This document shows, in pieces, positions 8,466 through 16,385 of a stretch of 64,000 bases of DNA. The stretch's first letter is position 1. Each line of letters starts with the position of its first letter. Location: positions 156,106-220,105 of the forward strand of contig DAOTVO010000059.1 of NCBI GenBank assembly GCA_034436335.1, written 5' to 3'. Source of the stretch: UBA877 sp034436335. GTDB lineage: Bacteria; Chloroflexota; Anaerolineae; Anaerolineales; Villigracilaceae. A program made the translations under genes and the position numbers. The notes under the pieces are model-generated. The model saw nothing but the letters and a program-made list of their open reading frames with translations. It was not told where the DNA came from and made no database searches.

Positions 8466-9871
8466 ATGCCTCCTCTGCTCCTCATCACCGGCGCCAGCGG
8501 CTATATTGCCGGCCTGCTCATCCCCGAATTGTTGAAAAAAGGCTATCGCGTCCGCTGCCTGGCGCGCAATCCGGCGCGGCTGGCCGGGCGTTCCTGGGCC
8601 GATAGGGTGGAGATCGTGCGCGGCGATCCGCTCCAGCCGGAGACGCTTCCCGCCGCCATGCAGGGCGTGCAAGCCGCCTACTACCTCATCCACAGCATGG
8701 CCAGCGGCAAGGACTATCCGCAGCGCGACCTGCTGGCCGCCCGCAACTTCGCCCGCGCCGCCCAAGCCGCCGGCCTCGAACACATCATCTACCTCGGCGG
8801 CCTGGCTGACCCCAACGGCCCCCTTTCCCCACACATGCGTTCACGCATCGAGACCGGTCAGGCGCTGTGCGAGAGCCTTGTGCCGGTGACCGAGTTGCGC
8901 GCCAGCATCATCGCCGGGCCGGGCAGCATCTCCTTCGAGATGATCCGCTACCTGACCGAGCAACTGCCCCTCCTGGTCGGGCCGCGCTGGCTGAACAACT
9001 CTCCCAGCCCATCGCCGCCGGGGATGTCATCGCCTACTTGCTGGCTGCCCTTGAGACCCCCGCCTGCCGTGGCCAGGTCATCGAAATCGGCGGCCCGACG
9101 CGCCTGACTTATGCCGAGAACATGCTCGCCTACGCCCGCCAGCGCGGCTTGCAGCGCGCCCTGGTGACCCTGCCCTTTCTCCCCCTCCCGCTGATGGCGC
9201 ACCTGGTCGGCCTGCTGACGCCCGTCCCGCCGGCAATTGCCCGTCCACTCATCGAGGGACTGAAAGCGCCGAGCATCGTCCAGGACGACAAGGCGGCGCG
9301 GCTCTTCCCTCACATCCGCCTGAGGGACTACCCCTCTACCCTGCGAGAATCTCTCCGAGCGCTGACGCCTGATGGGGTGGAACTGCTCTACGACCCGGCC
9401 AGGCCGGTCCAAACGTTCAAGCAGGATGGATTCCTGCTCGATGTGCGCCAGGTGGAGATCGAAGCCGCGCCCGAAGCCGTGTTCCGCATCCTGACATCCC
9501 TCGGCGGCCGGACCGGCTGGCTGTTCGCGAACTTCCTGTGGCGGCTGCGCGGCGGCCTCGACCGGTTGGTCGGCGGCGCGGGGCTGCGCGGCCGGCCTGA
9601 GGTCCTGGCGCCGGGCGGGGTGGTGGATTTCTATCGGGTGCAGGCCATCGAGCCGCCGCGGCGTCTGCTGCTCTATGCCGAACTCCGAGCGCCCGGCCAG
9701 GGCTGGATGGAGTGGCGTCTGCAGCCGCAGGGGGCCTCCACGCGGCTGACGCAAATCGCCTGGTTTGCGCCGCGCGGCCTGCCGGGCTTTCTCTACTGGT
9801 ACATCCTGGCGCCGTTCCATCGCTTTGTTTTTGCCGGGCTGCTGCGGGAGATTGCGCGCAAGAGCAGGTAG
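8466..9871 (+). pseudogene. Second SDR/DUF2867 paralogue, single frameshift
   Basis: A paralogue of the preceding gene split into two overlapping frames. Frame 1, from ATG 8466, encodes the Rossmann half (LLLITGASGYIAGLL, YYLIHSMASG, LVGPRWLNN). Frame 2 resumes at LSQPIAAGDVIAYLLAALE and runs through the DUF2867 half to 9871. Comparison with the upstream copy (PRW, five residues, QPIA) shows 14 bases where 15 are expected, so one base is missing between about 8991 and 9007. Outside this point both halves are well preserved and of full length. A very recent mutation or an assembly error is therefore as likely as true decay. If intact it would be a protein of about 468 residues, similar in function to its neighbour. 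Confidence 0.75.
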
Positions 9872-9921
9872 GCGGTCCTGCTTCAGGGCAAAATTCCTTT
9901 TTTGTTTTTCGCGTTTCTTGG

Positions 9922-9927
9922 TATAAT
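9922..9927 (+). promoter_or_regulatory. -10 box of tRNA-Ser(GGA)
   Basis: TATAAT, a perfect consensus, lies 14 bases upstream of the mature tRNA 5' end. The -35 region at 17 bases is T-rich (TTTTTG) and weak. Confidence 0.6.
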
Positions 9928-9941
9928 TCGCCCGCTCTTGT

Positions 9942-10030
9942 GGAGAGGTCGCGTAGTTGGCCTAGCGCGCACGCCTGGAGAGCGTGTTCCCCGCAAGGGG
10001 ACGCGGGTTCAAATCCCGCCCTCTCCGCCA
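9942..10030 (+). tRNA. tRNA-Ser (anticodon GGA)
   Basis: 89 bases including an encoded CCA. The acceptor arms GGAGAGG and CCTCTCC pair fully. The anticodon stem CACGC/GCGTG encloses CTGGAGA with GGA at positions 34-36. A long class II variable arm (CCCC-GCAA-GGGG) and a T-arm with TTCAAAT complete the serine tRNA fold. It reads UCC and UCU codons. Confidence 0.97.
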
Positions 10031-10035
10031 TAAAA

Positions 10036-10067
10036 ACGCCCTCGCTTTTGCGGGGGTGTTCGTTTTT
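10036..10067 (+). terminator. Rho-independent terminator of tRNA-Ser(GGA)
   Basis: A 10-bp stem (ACGCCCTCGC with GCGGGGGTGT, including G-T pairs) around a TTTT loop, followed by CGTTTTT. It begins 6 bases after the CCA end. Confidence 0.85.
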
Positions 10068-10158
10068 CGGGGACGTGGGCCCCCATCAGGGGATGTTATT
10101 CAAATCCCGCCCTCTCCGCCATAAAAACGCCCTCGCTTTTGCGGGGGTGTTCGTTTTT
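10068..10158 (+). repeat. Partial duplicate: tRNA-Ser 3' half plus terminator
   Basis: A 60-base direct repeat: 10099-10158 is identical to 10008-10067, covering the 3' strand of the T-arm, the acceptor 3' strand, CCA and the terminator. In front of it sits a degenerate variable arm, CCCC-ATCA-GGGG, then ATGTTA in place of the 5' T-stem strand, so a full tRNA cannot fold. A similar remnant follows tRNA-Ser(GCT) at 49014-49054. Confidence 0.85.
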
Positions 10159-10199
10159 GGGGGAGGCGGGCCCCGCCGAACTATTCTGACTTAAAAATT

Positions 10200-10229
10200 G
10201 CCCCCGCAGGTGGAGCAACCTGCGGGGGC
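10200..10229 (-). terminator. Terminator of the 10432-11717 minus-strand genes
   Basis: A perfect 12-bp stem (GCCCCCGCAGGT with ACCTGCGGGGGC) and a 6-base loop. On the minus strand it is followed by AATTTTT. It lies about 200 bases beyond the stop of the membrane-protein gene. Confidence 0.8.
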
Positions 10230-10252
10230 ATTTGCCAAAGGAGGAGACAGTG

Positions 10253-10297
10253 ATGAGCAAGTCGGAGGTGTCCTGTGTCCGTCTCTATAGCGTATGA
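10253..10297 (+). CDS. Possible 14-residue mini-ORF with strong ribosome binding site
   Basis: ATG at 10253 is preceded at optimal distance by AAAGGAGGAGACAG, one of the best Shine-Dalgarno matches in the window, yet the frame closes after 14 codons (MSKSEVSCVRLYSV). It could be the stub of a decayed gene or a short leader peptide. Nothing on the plus strand follows, so no regulated gene can be proposed. The surrounding 10230-10431 shows only a small hairpin (AGAGTGA and TCACTCT arms) and no other gene. Confidence 0.2.
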   Translation: MSKSEVSCVRLYSV

Positions 10298-10431
10298 TAG
10301 TCGAGACTGTCTGACAAAGATAGAGTGAAAAGTCACTCTTTGCTCGTGACAAACTTCACAATACGAATGACATTTGAGGGGGGAGTGAGTTCTTCGGCAA
10401 CAGGGGCGAGGGCCCGCGCCGGGGCGGAGTA

Positions 10432-11031
10432 TTAGACGGGACGCTGGTTGTCCTGCCAGGTGCCGCGAAAACTTTCCAGTTCGGCGCTGAATTTCATCCA
10501 ATCGGGGACAATCAGGGCGATGCGCGGGCTTTTATCGGGGAAGAAGAGCGGCGAAAGGAAGAGGCCGAGGGAAGCGCGCGAAAGCGGCAGAGCATTCAAT
10601 TCGAGGACGATGGCGGTGTATTTCATCAGATGTTTCAGGATGGCGCGCTTGCGGCCGCGATAACGGTGGAGAGGAAACAATTTAGGGACTTCGACGCTGG
10701 AGGCCTGACGGATGCGGCGGTAGGAAATCTTCAGGCGCAAAAAGGGAGTAACCAGGAGCAAGTAATTTTCGAAGGGCTGAACGTAGGCAAATTTACGAAT
10801 GGTGAGAAGGAAAAATGCTACCAGGAGAGCAAAGAGGCCGGCTCCGGCCAGAGAGAGCAAGCCATTGATGGAAATCGGCCAAATGGCCAGGCCGGGGAAG
10901 CGGTTCGGGAAGAAATATGCGCCGCCTGCTATTCCCAGGAGAATCAGGCCAAGCAGGAGCAAGGTTTTCCACCAACGGGTGAGGATGTACGCGTAGAGGA
11001 CGAGAAGGTAACGGCGTCCGGCGCGGGGCAT
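10432..11031 (-). CDS. Membrane protein with PH-like cytoplasmic domain, unknown function
   Basis: 199 residues, not recognised by name. Two hydrophobic helices lie at about residues 20-43 (WWKTLLLLGLILLGIAGGAY) and 53-78, separated by a short loop. The soluble part from about residue 84 (FAYVQPFENYLLLVTPFLRL, then SYRRIRQASSVEV) has the look of a bacterial PH-like domain, where a membrane anchor precedes a small beta-barrel. That assignment rests on pattern only. It is 2 bases downstream of the translin homologue, so the two are probably co-translated, and it ends before the terminator at 10200-10229. Confidence 0.6.
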   Translation of the reverse strand: MPRAGRRYLLVLYAYILTRWWKTLLLLGLILLGIAGGAYFFPNRFPGLAIWPISINGLLSLAGAGLFALLVAFFLLTIRKFAYVQPFENYLLLVTPFLRLKISYRRIRQASSVEVPKLFPLHRYRGRKRAILKHLMKYTAIVLELNALPLSRASLGLFLSPLFFPDKSPRIALIVPDWMKFSAELESFRGTWQDNQRPV

Positions 11032-11033
11032 GG

Positions 11034-11717
11034 TTACTCCTCCTCGGAGGGCACGGGGCGAGCAGGCGGCTGGAGAGGCGGCTCTTCCCCGGCGAACTGA
11101 CCGATGAGTTGGGAAAGGGAGCGTTCCAGGTGTTCGCCGCGCAGGCTGAAAGTCACGTCGCCGCGCGTGCGTTCGATGATGGAGCGGGCCACGTCGGTCT
11201 GGCGGCGCAGGCCGTAGGTGATGGCGTCGGGGTAATCCATGGTGACCAGCACCGAGAAGATATCGTCCATGTGGCCGAGCAGAATCTCGACTTCTTCAGA
11301 GTAGCCATGACGGAGGATGTCGAGGATGCGGCGGCGCAGTTCGCCAATGGCTTCTGCCAACCCGTTGAGGTAGGTATGGGGCAGGAGGCCAAGTTCCTGC
11401 GGGGTGGGGAGGGACTGATGGAGAATGAGGACGCAGGTGATGCTGGCTTCGGCGTATTCCTTGAGGGCGTCTTGAGTGTAGCCGGAGTGGTAGAGGTCAG
11501 GGTACGGCTCAAGGCCGGTGCGCAGGTCGGCGGCGAGACGGGCGGCCTGGTCGAGGTGTTCTTGCATGATGTCCCTTTCCTGGCGGTGGACGGCGCGGAT
11601 GGCGAGGGCACATTCACGCGTCAGGGCGCGCGCCTGGGCCAGGGCGCGGTCGCGGGCGGTATTCTGTTCGTCGAAGTCGCGGCGGATTTGTTCAGCGATT
11701 TGTTCGAGTTTGTGCAT
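11034..11717 (-). CDS. Translin/TRAX family protein
   Basis: 227 residues, almost entirely helical. The middle and C-terminal part carries the translin-family pattern: DALKEYAEASITCVLILH (about residues 83-100, equivalent to the acidic EF/EY-x-EA helix that forms the TRAX RNase site) and GLAEAIGELRRRILDILRHG (about 123-142, equivalent to the conserved GVADLTGEL segment). Translin and TRAX form an octameric RNA/DNA-binding shell, and TRAX-type subunits cleave RNA. The two acidic residues of the EYAEA motif are present, so nuclease activity is possible but unproven. The C-terminus ends in a Pro/Glu tail. It is coupled to the membrane protein at 10432. No strong Shine-Dalgarno precedes the ATG. 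Confidence 0.7.
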   Translation of the reverse strand: MHKLEQIAEQIRRDFDEQNTARDRALAQARALTRECALAIRAVHRQERDIMQEHLDQAARLAADLRTGLEPYPDLYHSGYTQDALKEYAEASITCVLILHQSLPTPQELGLLPHTYLNGLAEAIGELRRRILDILRHGYSEEVEILLGHMDDIFSVLVTMDYPDAITYGLRRQTDVARSIIERTRGDVTFSLRGEHLERSLSQLIGQFAGEEPPLQPPARPVPSEEE

Positions 11718-11753
11718 GGTTCAGTTTTTGGCTATCGAATTGTGCGAATTTCC

Positions 11754-11922
11754 GTAACTGTCTAGCTGGGTCTCGGAAATTGTCCGCAGAGGTCGCAGAG
11801 GACGTAGATGGGGAGAAAATCGGCGACATCGTCCCCACAGGGAAAATCTGCGCAATCTGCGGATAAAGTTAGCGTCTTTTGCTGCGATTAACCATCCCGG
11901 CCTCATTTGGACAGGCAGTTAC
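11754..11922 (+). repeat. MITE-like element, complete (copy B), with 8-bp target duplication
   Basis: 169 bases bounded by inverted ends GTAACTGTC and GGCAGTTAC (one mismatch). It is flanked on both sides by the identical octamer GAATTTCC (11746-11753 and 11923-11930), as expected for a transposition target duplication. No coding capacity. The interior holds AATCTGCGCAATCTGCGG, AAGTTAGC and CTTTTGCTGCGATTAA, shared with copies A and C. Confidence 0.88.
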
Positions 11923-11992
11923 GAATTTCCTAGGATAGTTTCGGCGCGAATTACAACAGGGGACGCGCAGAGGCGTCTCCCGCAAGGGGAGG

Positions 11993-12325
11993 TTACTTGT
12001 CTTTGGGCGGTTCGGGTGGATGGAAAGGCCGGAAGAGGGTGTCGGCCAGGCTGGGGCCGCCGCTGGGAAGTTGGATGACGCCAAACGTGGCTTCGAAACG
12101 GGCGATATTGTCGTTCAGCGCCTGGGCAAAGAGTTTAACGCCGACCGGGGTCATGACGACTCGCGCCGTCACGGTTGCTTTGGTGTCGCCGGGCAGGAAG
12201 CGGGCGAAATCGAGCACGAATTCGGCCGGGGCGTGAGCAATGCGCGCCAGATTGGCGTAGGCGGGCTGGAGGTCGGCAGGGAGTTCGATGTTGATCGGGG
12301 CGGGCTTGGGAAGAGGCTGTTCCAT
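11993..12325 (-). CDS. DUF3467 family protein
   Basis: 110 residues, the usual length for DUF3467. The hallmark is a small alpha/beta protein with YANLARIAHAPAEFVLDFARFLPG (about residues 23-46) and ARVVMTPVGVKLFAQALNDNI (about 54-74). The family is widespread and of unknown function. It lies 12 bases behind ssb on the same strand and is likely co-transcribed with it. It ends in a proline-rich tail (FHPPEPPKDK). The complete element copy B lies just downstream. Confidence 0.82.
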   Translation of the reverse strand: MEQPLPKPAPINIELPADLQPAYANLARIAHAPAEFVLDFARFLPGDTKATVTARVVMTPVGVKLFAQALNDNIARFEATFGVIQLPSGGPSLADTLFRPFHPPEPPKDK

Positions 12326-12337
12326 GATGAGTCGCCC

Positions 12338-12778
12338 TTAGAAGGGAATGTTCTCGTCCATGTCGCCGCCGTTGAAGGCCGCGTCCTCGGTGAAGGCGGG
12401 GCCTCCGGCGGCAGACGGTTCACCGCTTTCGCTGCGGGAGGAGAGGAAGCGGACGGTTTGCGCCGAGACTTCGAAGGAGGCACGCGGCTGTCCGTCCTGC
12501 CCGGTCCAGACGCGCGGGCCGCCGGTATTGGGGTCGGCGGTCAGGCGTCCTTCCACCAGCACTTTGGAGCCTTTCTTGAGGTACTGGTTGCAGACTTCAG
12601 CCATCTTGCCCCACACCGAGATGCGGAACCAGATGGTCTCCTTGACCGTTTCGCCGTTGTTGTTGGTCCACTGGCGGTTGGTGGCCACCGAGAAGGACGT
12701 AACCGCCTGGCCAGTGGGCGTGTAGCGCATTTCAGGGTCGCGGCCGAGGTTACCTGCGAGGATGATGGTTTGAAACAT
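12338..12778 (-). CDS. ssb: Single-stranded DNA-binding protein
   Basis: 146 residues from ATG 12778, which has GGAG 8 bases upstream; a longer frame from 12841 was rejected because the OB-fold begins MFQTIILAGNLGRDPEMRYT. The OB domain (about residues 1-110) contains FSVATNRQW and WFRISVWGKMAE. It is followed by a short flexible region and the acidic tip DMDENIPF that recruits repair and replication proteins. SSB coats single-stranded DNA in replication, recombination and repair. Here it is not next to rpsF or rpsR, the common partner genes, but leads a two-gene unit with DUF3467. Confidence 0.95.
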   Translation of the reverse strand: MFQTIILAGNLGRDPEMRYTPTGQAVTSFSVATNRQWTNNNGETVKETIWFRISVWGKMAEVCNQYLKKGSKVLVEGRLTADPNTGGPRVWTGQDGQPRASFEVSAQTVRFLSSRSESGEPSAAGGPAFTEDAAFNGGDMDENIPF

Positions 12779-12848
12779 GGGGAATCTCCTTTGAGGGTGA
12801 AGGTACCGCCGCACCGCGGCGGTTGAAAGTGATTGCCCCAATTTTACA

Positions 12849-14045
12849 TCACATTTCCCACATCAACAGGGGGATGTCCATTTCCTGCGGGGTCAAACCA
12901 CCGTGGTGGCCGTAGTATTTCTGGCCGAATTTGTCCTTTTCGTACCACCAGACGGCTTCGCCGCGATAGGGCAAGATGACCAGGTCTCCGGCGCGGGCGC
13001 GGAAGATGGGCGAGACCTGCGGGCCGAACCAGCCCTGCTCGGCCATCTCGGCTACTTTGCGCACCTCGGCGCGGCCCTCCAGCCGGGAGGCGAGAAACGC
13101 CTGGGCCTCGTCCACCATGCCCTCGCGGATGTAGAGAAAGAAGTCGCGGCAGGCCCCGCCGGGGACGATATACTCGCCGGCGCGGTTCGTGCGCAGGAAG
13201 CGGGTGACGCCCTCGAAGCGCGGGTCGGTGTTGAGGTAGAGGGTTGTCTGCGGGTCCACTTCAGACTGTCCGTGGTCGGCAGTGAGCAGAAAGAGCGTCT
13301 TCCCCTTCGGACGGACGAGGCGGGGGAAGAGATGTGCCATCATCAGCAGGAAGGACTGGATTTCGGCGGTCGTCTGCGGGGCATCCGGGCCGTAGTCGTG
13401 GCTGATGGAGTCTATCTTTTCATAGTAGAGATGAAAATAGGCGGGCGGCGCGGACTTTGCAATCGCTTCGCCCAGATTGACCAGGCCCTCCGGCAGGGTC
13501 TTATAGCCAAAGGTCTGCGTGCCCTTGAACATGGCATTCGAGTAGGTGGAGGGGGTGTACTCGCGGTGCTGGAAGATGGTCGCCTTCACGCCATAGTTGG
13601 AAAGGGCGTTGTAGAGGGTGTGCTTCGGGTAGAGCGTCTTGGGGTTAATCTCCAGCCTCTTGAGCGTGTCGCGTTCCACCGTCCCGGCAAAGGAAAAGAG
13701 GAGCGGGGCAATGACGGCGTCCACTATCGGTTCGTAGTAGTTCCACTCGAAGACGCCATGCTCTCCCACCGGCTGTCCGGTGTGCAGGGTGGTGATGTGC
13801 GCCGAGGTGGTGGAGGGGAATTGCGAGGTGAGTTTCTCCACCGTCCCGTGGCGGGCGACCTGTTTCAGAAATGGCTCGTCCTGGAATTTATTGAAGAAGC
13901 GCCAGCCGAAGCCGTCTATCAGGAAGAGGACGACCGCGTCGTAACGGCGGGCAGTCAACAGGTCCGCGATGCGCTGCGGGAGCGAGGCGAAGCCGCCGGA
14001 GTCGTAACGGGGCTTGACGAAGGGTTCGGCAGGGTAGGTTGTCAT
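12849..14045 (-). CDS. Alkaline-phosphatase-superfamily phosphodiesterase/pyrophosphatase
   Basis: 398 residues of the type I phosphodiesterase/nucleotide pyrophosphatase family. Metal-binding and nucleophile motifs are in order: LFLIDGFG (about residues 41-48), FPSTTSAHITT (Thr nucleophile region, about 76-86), SISHDYGPDAP (about 213-223), LLTADHGQSE (about 256-265) and YYGHHGGLTPQEMDIPLL near the C-terminus. There is no signal peptide, so it acts in the cytoplasm. It is the last gene of the surface-polysaccharide run, 6 bases behind a FemAB gene. A role hydrolysing nucleotide-sugar or lipid-linked phosphodiesters would fit the neighbourhood but is inferred. Confidence 0.85.
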   Translation of the reverse strand: MTTYPAEPFVKPRYDSGGFASLPQRIADLLTARRYDAVVLFLIDGFGWRFFNKFQDEPFLKQVARHGTVEKLTSQFPSTTSAHITTLHTGQPVGEHGVFEWNYYEPIVDAVIAPLLFSFAGTVERDTLKRLEINPKTLYPKHTLYNALSNYGVKATIFQHREYTPSTYSNAMFKGTQTFGYKTLPEGLVNLGEAIAKSAPPAYFHLYYEKIDSISHDYGPDAPQTTAEIQSFLLMMAHLFPRLVRPKGKTLFLLTADHGQSEVDPQTTLYLNTDPRFEGVTRFLRTNRAGEYIVPGGACRDFFLYIREGMVDEAQAFLASRLEGRAEVRKVAEMAEQGWFGPQVSPIFRARAGDLVILPYRGEAVWWYEKDKFGQKYYGHHGGLTPQEMDIPLLMWEM

Positions 14046-14051
14046 CGAAAA

Positions 14052-15188
14052 TCAGGCTCCCAGCGAGCGCAGGGTCTTGTTCCGGCCGCGGGCGCGCATC
14101 ACGTCCATCAGGCGCGGCAGGATTTCGGTGTACATGCGGTAGAGCAGGGGGCTGGGGGTGAAATCCCAGGCGCCGAGTGTGCGCAGGACGTAGCCGCCCA
14201 GGCCCTCCTTGAAGCGAAAGACGCCCCACAGACTGTCGCTCTCGTTGAATTCGTTGGGTGCGCCCCAGAGGTTGTAGATGCGGCAGCCAAGCGCTTTGGC
14301 GCGGCGCATGGCCTCCCACTGGAGCAGATAGTTGGGCATTTTGTCGCGGTGAAGGTCACGCGACATACCGAAGAGGTAAATAGCCTGCCCGGCAAAGTAA
14401 AACAGCGAAACCGCTGCCACCGGCTGCCCCTCCACTTCGGCGATGAGCGGTTCGCTGTAGGGCTGGCGGGCTACCGCCGATGGCTGGCCGCCAGAAAAGG
14501 TGCGCCAGACGGTCTGATAGTACTCCTCGCCGCGGATGAGGAAGCCGTCGCGCACGGAGGTCTCGGCGTACATGCGATAAAGGAGGGGGAAATCTGCGGC
14601 GGTGGCCGGGCGGACGACGACGCCTTTCTTCTGCGCCAGGCGGAGGTTGTAGCGCGTTTTCTGTTTCATGCGCGCCAGCATTTCGTCCTCGGAGGCGGTC
14701 AGGTCAAGGAGGACGGTGTTGCGAAATTGAATCTGGTCCTGCGAAAAGAGCCAGCCCCGTTGCCGGAGTTCGGAACAGACGGCTTGCCCCAGCCCATCGT
14801 CGCGGGCGTCTTCGCGGCCGGGGACGCCCCTGCCCAGCGGGACATCGGGGTCGAGTTTGACGAAGATGGCGCCCTGGCGGCGGGCGAAGGTTTGCAGGTC
14901 GTTCAGGACGCGATTCCGCAGGGGGAGGTCGCTCCAGTCCAGGTTGGGGCCTTTGGGGATGTAGAGGATGCACATTTTGCGGCCAAATCCGCCCACCGGG
15001 ATGGCGCGCTTGAGTATCATCGCCGCGGCGAGCGGCTGACCGCCCTGACCGCTCCATACAAACGGCATCGGCTGCCAGCCGAAGCGCGCCTTGACCTGCG
15101 CCCATTCCCAGGTTTGCAACAGGTGCGGCAGGGATAGGGAGGCAATCAGTTCGTTCCAGGATTGGGGTGAGCCGGTGAAGGGATTCAT
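14052..15188 (-). CDS. FemAB/FemX-type aminoacyltransferase (GNAT-like), first copy
   Basis: 378 residues. FemAB enzymes use aminoacyl-tRNA to add amino acids to the lipid II stem peptide; related GNAT enzymes modify other acceptors. Family signs are LLQTWEWAQVKARFGWQP (about residues 22-39), the KPKTRYN-like MKQKTRYNLRLAQKKGV (about 177-193), LLQWEAMRRAKALGCRIYNLWG (about 283-304) and FRFKEGLGGYVLRTLGAWD at the C-terminus. The last two are the pyridoxal-independent double-GNAT core segments. A second copy lies directly upstream (15354-16364), separated by 165 bases with a hairpin, so this copy may have its own promoter. The substrate amino acid is unknown. Confidence 0.85.
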   Translation of the reverse strand: MNPFTGSPQSWNELIASLSLPHLLQTWEWAQVKARFGWQPMPFVWSGQGGQPLAAAMILKRAIPVGGFGRKMCILYIPKGPNLDWSDLPLRNRVLNDLQTFARRQGAIFVKLDPDVPLGRGVPGREDARDDGLGQAVCSELRQRGWLFSQDQIQFRNTVLLDLTASEDEMLARMKQKTRYNLRLAQKKGVVVRPATAADFPLLYRMYAETSVRDGFLIRGEEYYQTVWRTFSGGQPSAVARQPYSEPLIAEVEGQPVAAVSLFYFAGQAIYLFGMSRDLHRDKMPNYLLQWEAMRRAKALGCRIYNLWGAPNEFNESDSLWGVFRFKEGLGGYVLRTLGAWDFTPSPLLYRMYTEILPRLMDVMRARGRNKTLRSLGA

Positions 15189-15353
15189 AGGAGGGCAGCG
15201 GTAGGGCGGGATTCTATCCTCGCCTGGAGCGGGCGGTTAAGAAACCCGCCCTGCTAAACAATCATGACCAGCGACGAACAGAGATAGACGGTTTTGCCTG
15301 CTGTTTATCCGAAAATCGGTGTTCATCTATGTTTATTTGTGGTTTCCAAAGCG
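15189..15353. other. Intergenic spacer with hairpin and dispersed short-repeat sequence
   Basis: Holds GC-rich complementary segments (TAGGGCGGG near 15212-15220 and CCCGCCCTG near 15245-15253) that can form a stem with an interior loop, then AT-rich sequence ending GTGTTCATCTATGTTTATTT, a type of low-complexity intergenic repeat. A TAGAAT-like box on the minus strand could serve the downstream FemAB gene. No gene seen. Confidence 0.4.
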
Positions 15354-16364
15354 CTAATCTGATCCGGAGGCGGCGAAGCGCCACAGGTAGAGTTTGTAGA
15401 GCAGAGGGTTATAGACGCGGTCGAGGGCGCGCGCCGCCTGACGCAGAACGCCGCCAAAGCCGCGCTTGAAGCGGTAGACGCCCCACAGGCCGTCTTCACG
15501 CGCTTCGATTTGCTCTTCATCCGTGATTTCGGCGGCTTCGTCGGGGATGCCCCACATGTCGTATTCGATACAGCCGAGACGTCGTGCCCAGCGGATGGCT
15601 TCCCATTGCAGCGGGTAGGTCGGTTTGCGGTTGCGTTCCTCGTTGGCCGATGCGCCGTAGAAGTAATAGCCCGATTTGCGGCCGGCAAAGGCCATCACTG
15701 CCGCCAGGGTGCGTCCCTGGTACTCGGCGACGAACAACTCACAGCGTCCAAGCGGGTGAAAGAGTTCGTAAGCGCGGCGGTAGTATTCGAGAGAGTGAAC
15801 GTGGAAGTTCTCGCGCCGGCCGGTGATTTCCATCAGGGCATAGAAATCGCGCAGATCTTCAGCCGCCCGCACGGTGATTTCCTTGCGGCCTGCCAGACGG
15901 ATGTTGTAACGCGTCTTGGGCTTCATGCGCTCGAAGACTTCCTCCTCGCTGCCGTTCAGGTCAATGACCAGGGTGCTGCGCGGCTGGACGTGCTGCGGGC
16001 TGAAGACAAAGCCGGGGGGCGGCGCGGCAGGCTCAGGGTCCGCAGGCGAGACCCAGCGGTCGGGTTCGACTTTCAGGAAGATGGCCTTGCGGGCGCGGCA
16101 GAGGGCATCCACCTCCTTCCAGAAGGAGGCGCTGCCCAGTCCTTGACCGTTATCGCAGAGCGGCCCTTTGGGGATGTAGCCGAAAGTCAGGCCCAGCGGC
16201 AGACGGCGGAAGAGTATTTGCGCTCCCGTGCCATCTGTAACAATGCGCACGGGGTCCCAGCCAAAGGCGGATTTGAGTTCGCCCCATTCGCCGCTTTGCA
16301 GAATGTGGGCGTCGGCGCGGCTTGCGACGAAAGCATTCCAATCGGAGAGGGAGAGTTGGGACAT
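15354..16364 (-). CDS. FemAB/FemX-type aminoacyltransferase (GNAT-like), second copy
   Basis: 336 residues, about 40 shorter than the adjacent copy but with the same architecture: ILQSGEWGELKSAFGWDP (about residues 21-38), GYIPKGPL, MKPKTRYNIRLAGRKEI (about 148-164), PLQWEAIRWARRLGCIEYDMWG (about 246-267) and YRFKRGFGGVLRQAARALD. The two copies are clearly paralogous. In family terms they would act in sequence or on different acceptors, as FemX/A/B do in building a peptide bridge. In this locus, modification of a lipid-linked surface polymer is an alternative. It lies 21 bases behind the membrane-anchored epimerase. Confidence 0.85.
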   Translation of the reverse strand: MSQLSLSDWNAFVASRADAHILQSGEWGELKSAFGWDPVRIVTDGTGAQILFRRLPLGLTFGYIPKGPLCDNGQGLGSASFWKEVDALCRARKAIFLKVEPDRWVSPADPEPAAPPPGFVFSPQHVQPRSTLVIDLNGSEEEVFERMKPKTRYNIRLAGRKEITVRAAEDLRDFYALMEITGRRENFHVHSLEYYRRAYELFHPLGRCELFVAEYQGRTLAAVMAFAGRKSGYYFYGASANEERNRKPTYPLQWEAIRWARRLGCIEYDMWGIPDEAAEITDEEQIEAREDGLWGVYRFKRGFGGVLRQAARALDRVYNPLLYKLYLWRFAASGSD

Positions 16365-16385
16365 GGCGGTTCCTGAGACGCGGCG

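Noticed and set aside
8980..9010. Programmed frameshift in the second SDR gene
   Set aside because: No slippery heptamer or downstream structure was recognised; a one-base loss or sequencing error is simpler.
9417..10031. Minus-strand frame overlapping the SDR gene end and tRNA-Ser(GGA)
   Set aside because: Its first residues (ERAGFEPASPCGEHALQ-like) are the typical antisense translation of a tRNA gene, a common annotation artefact.
12903..15137. A 744-codon open frame on the plus strand opposite the phosphodiesterase and first FemAB genes
   Set aside because: Antisense to two clearly conserved genes, no domain or ribosome binding site; long chance frames are expected opposite high-GC genes.
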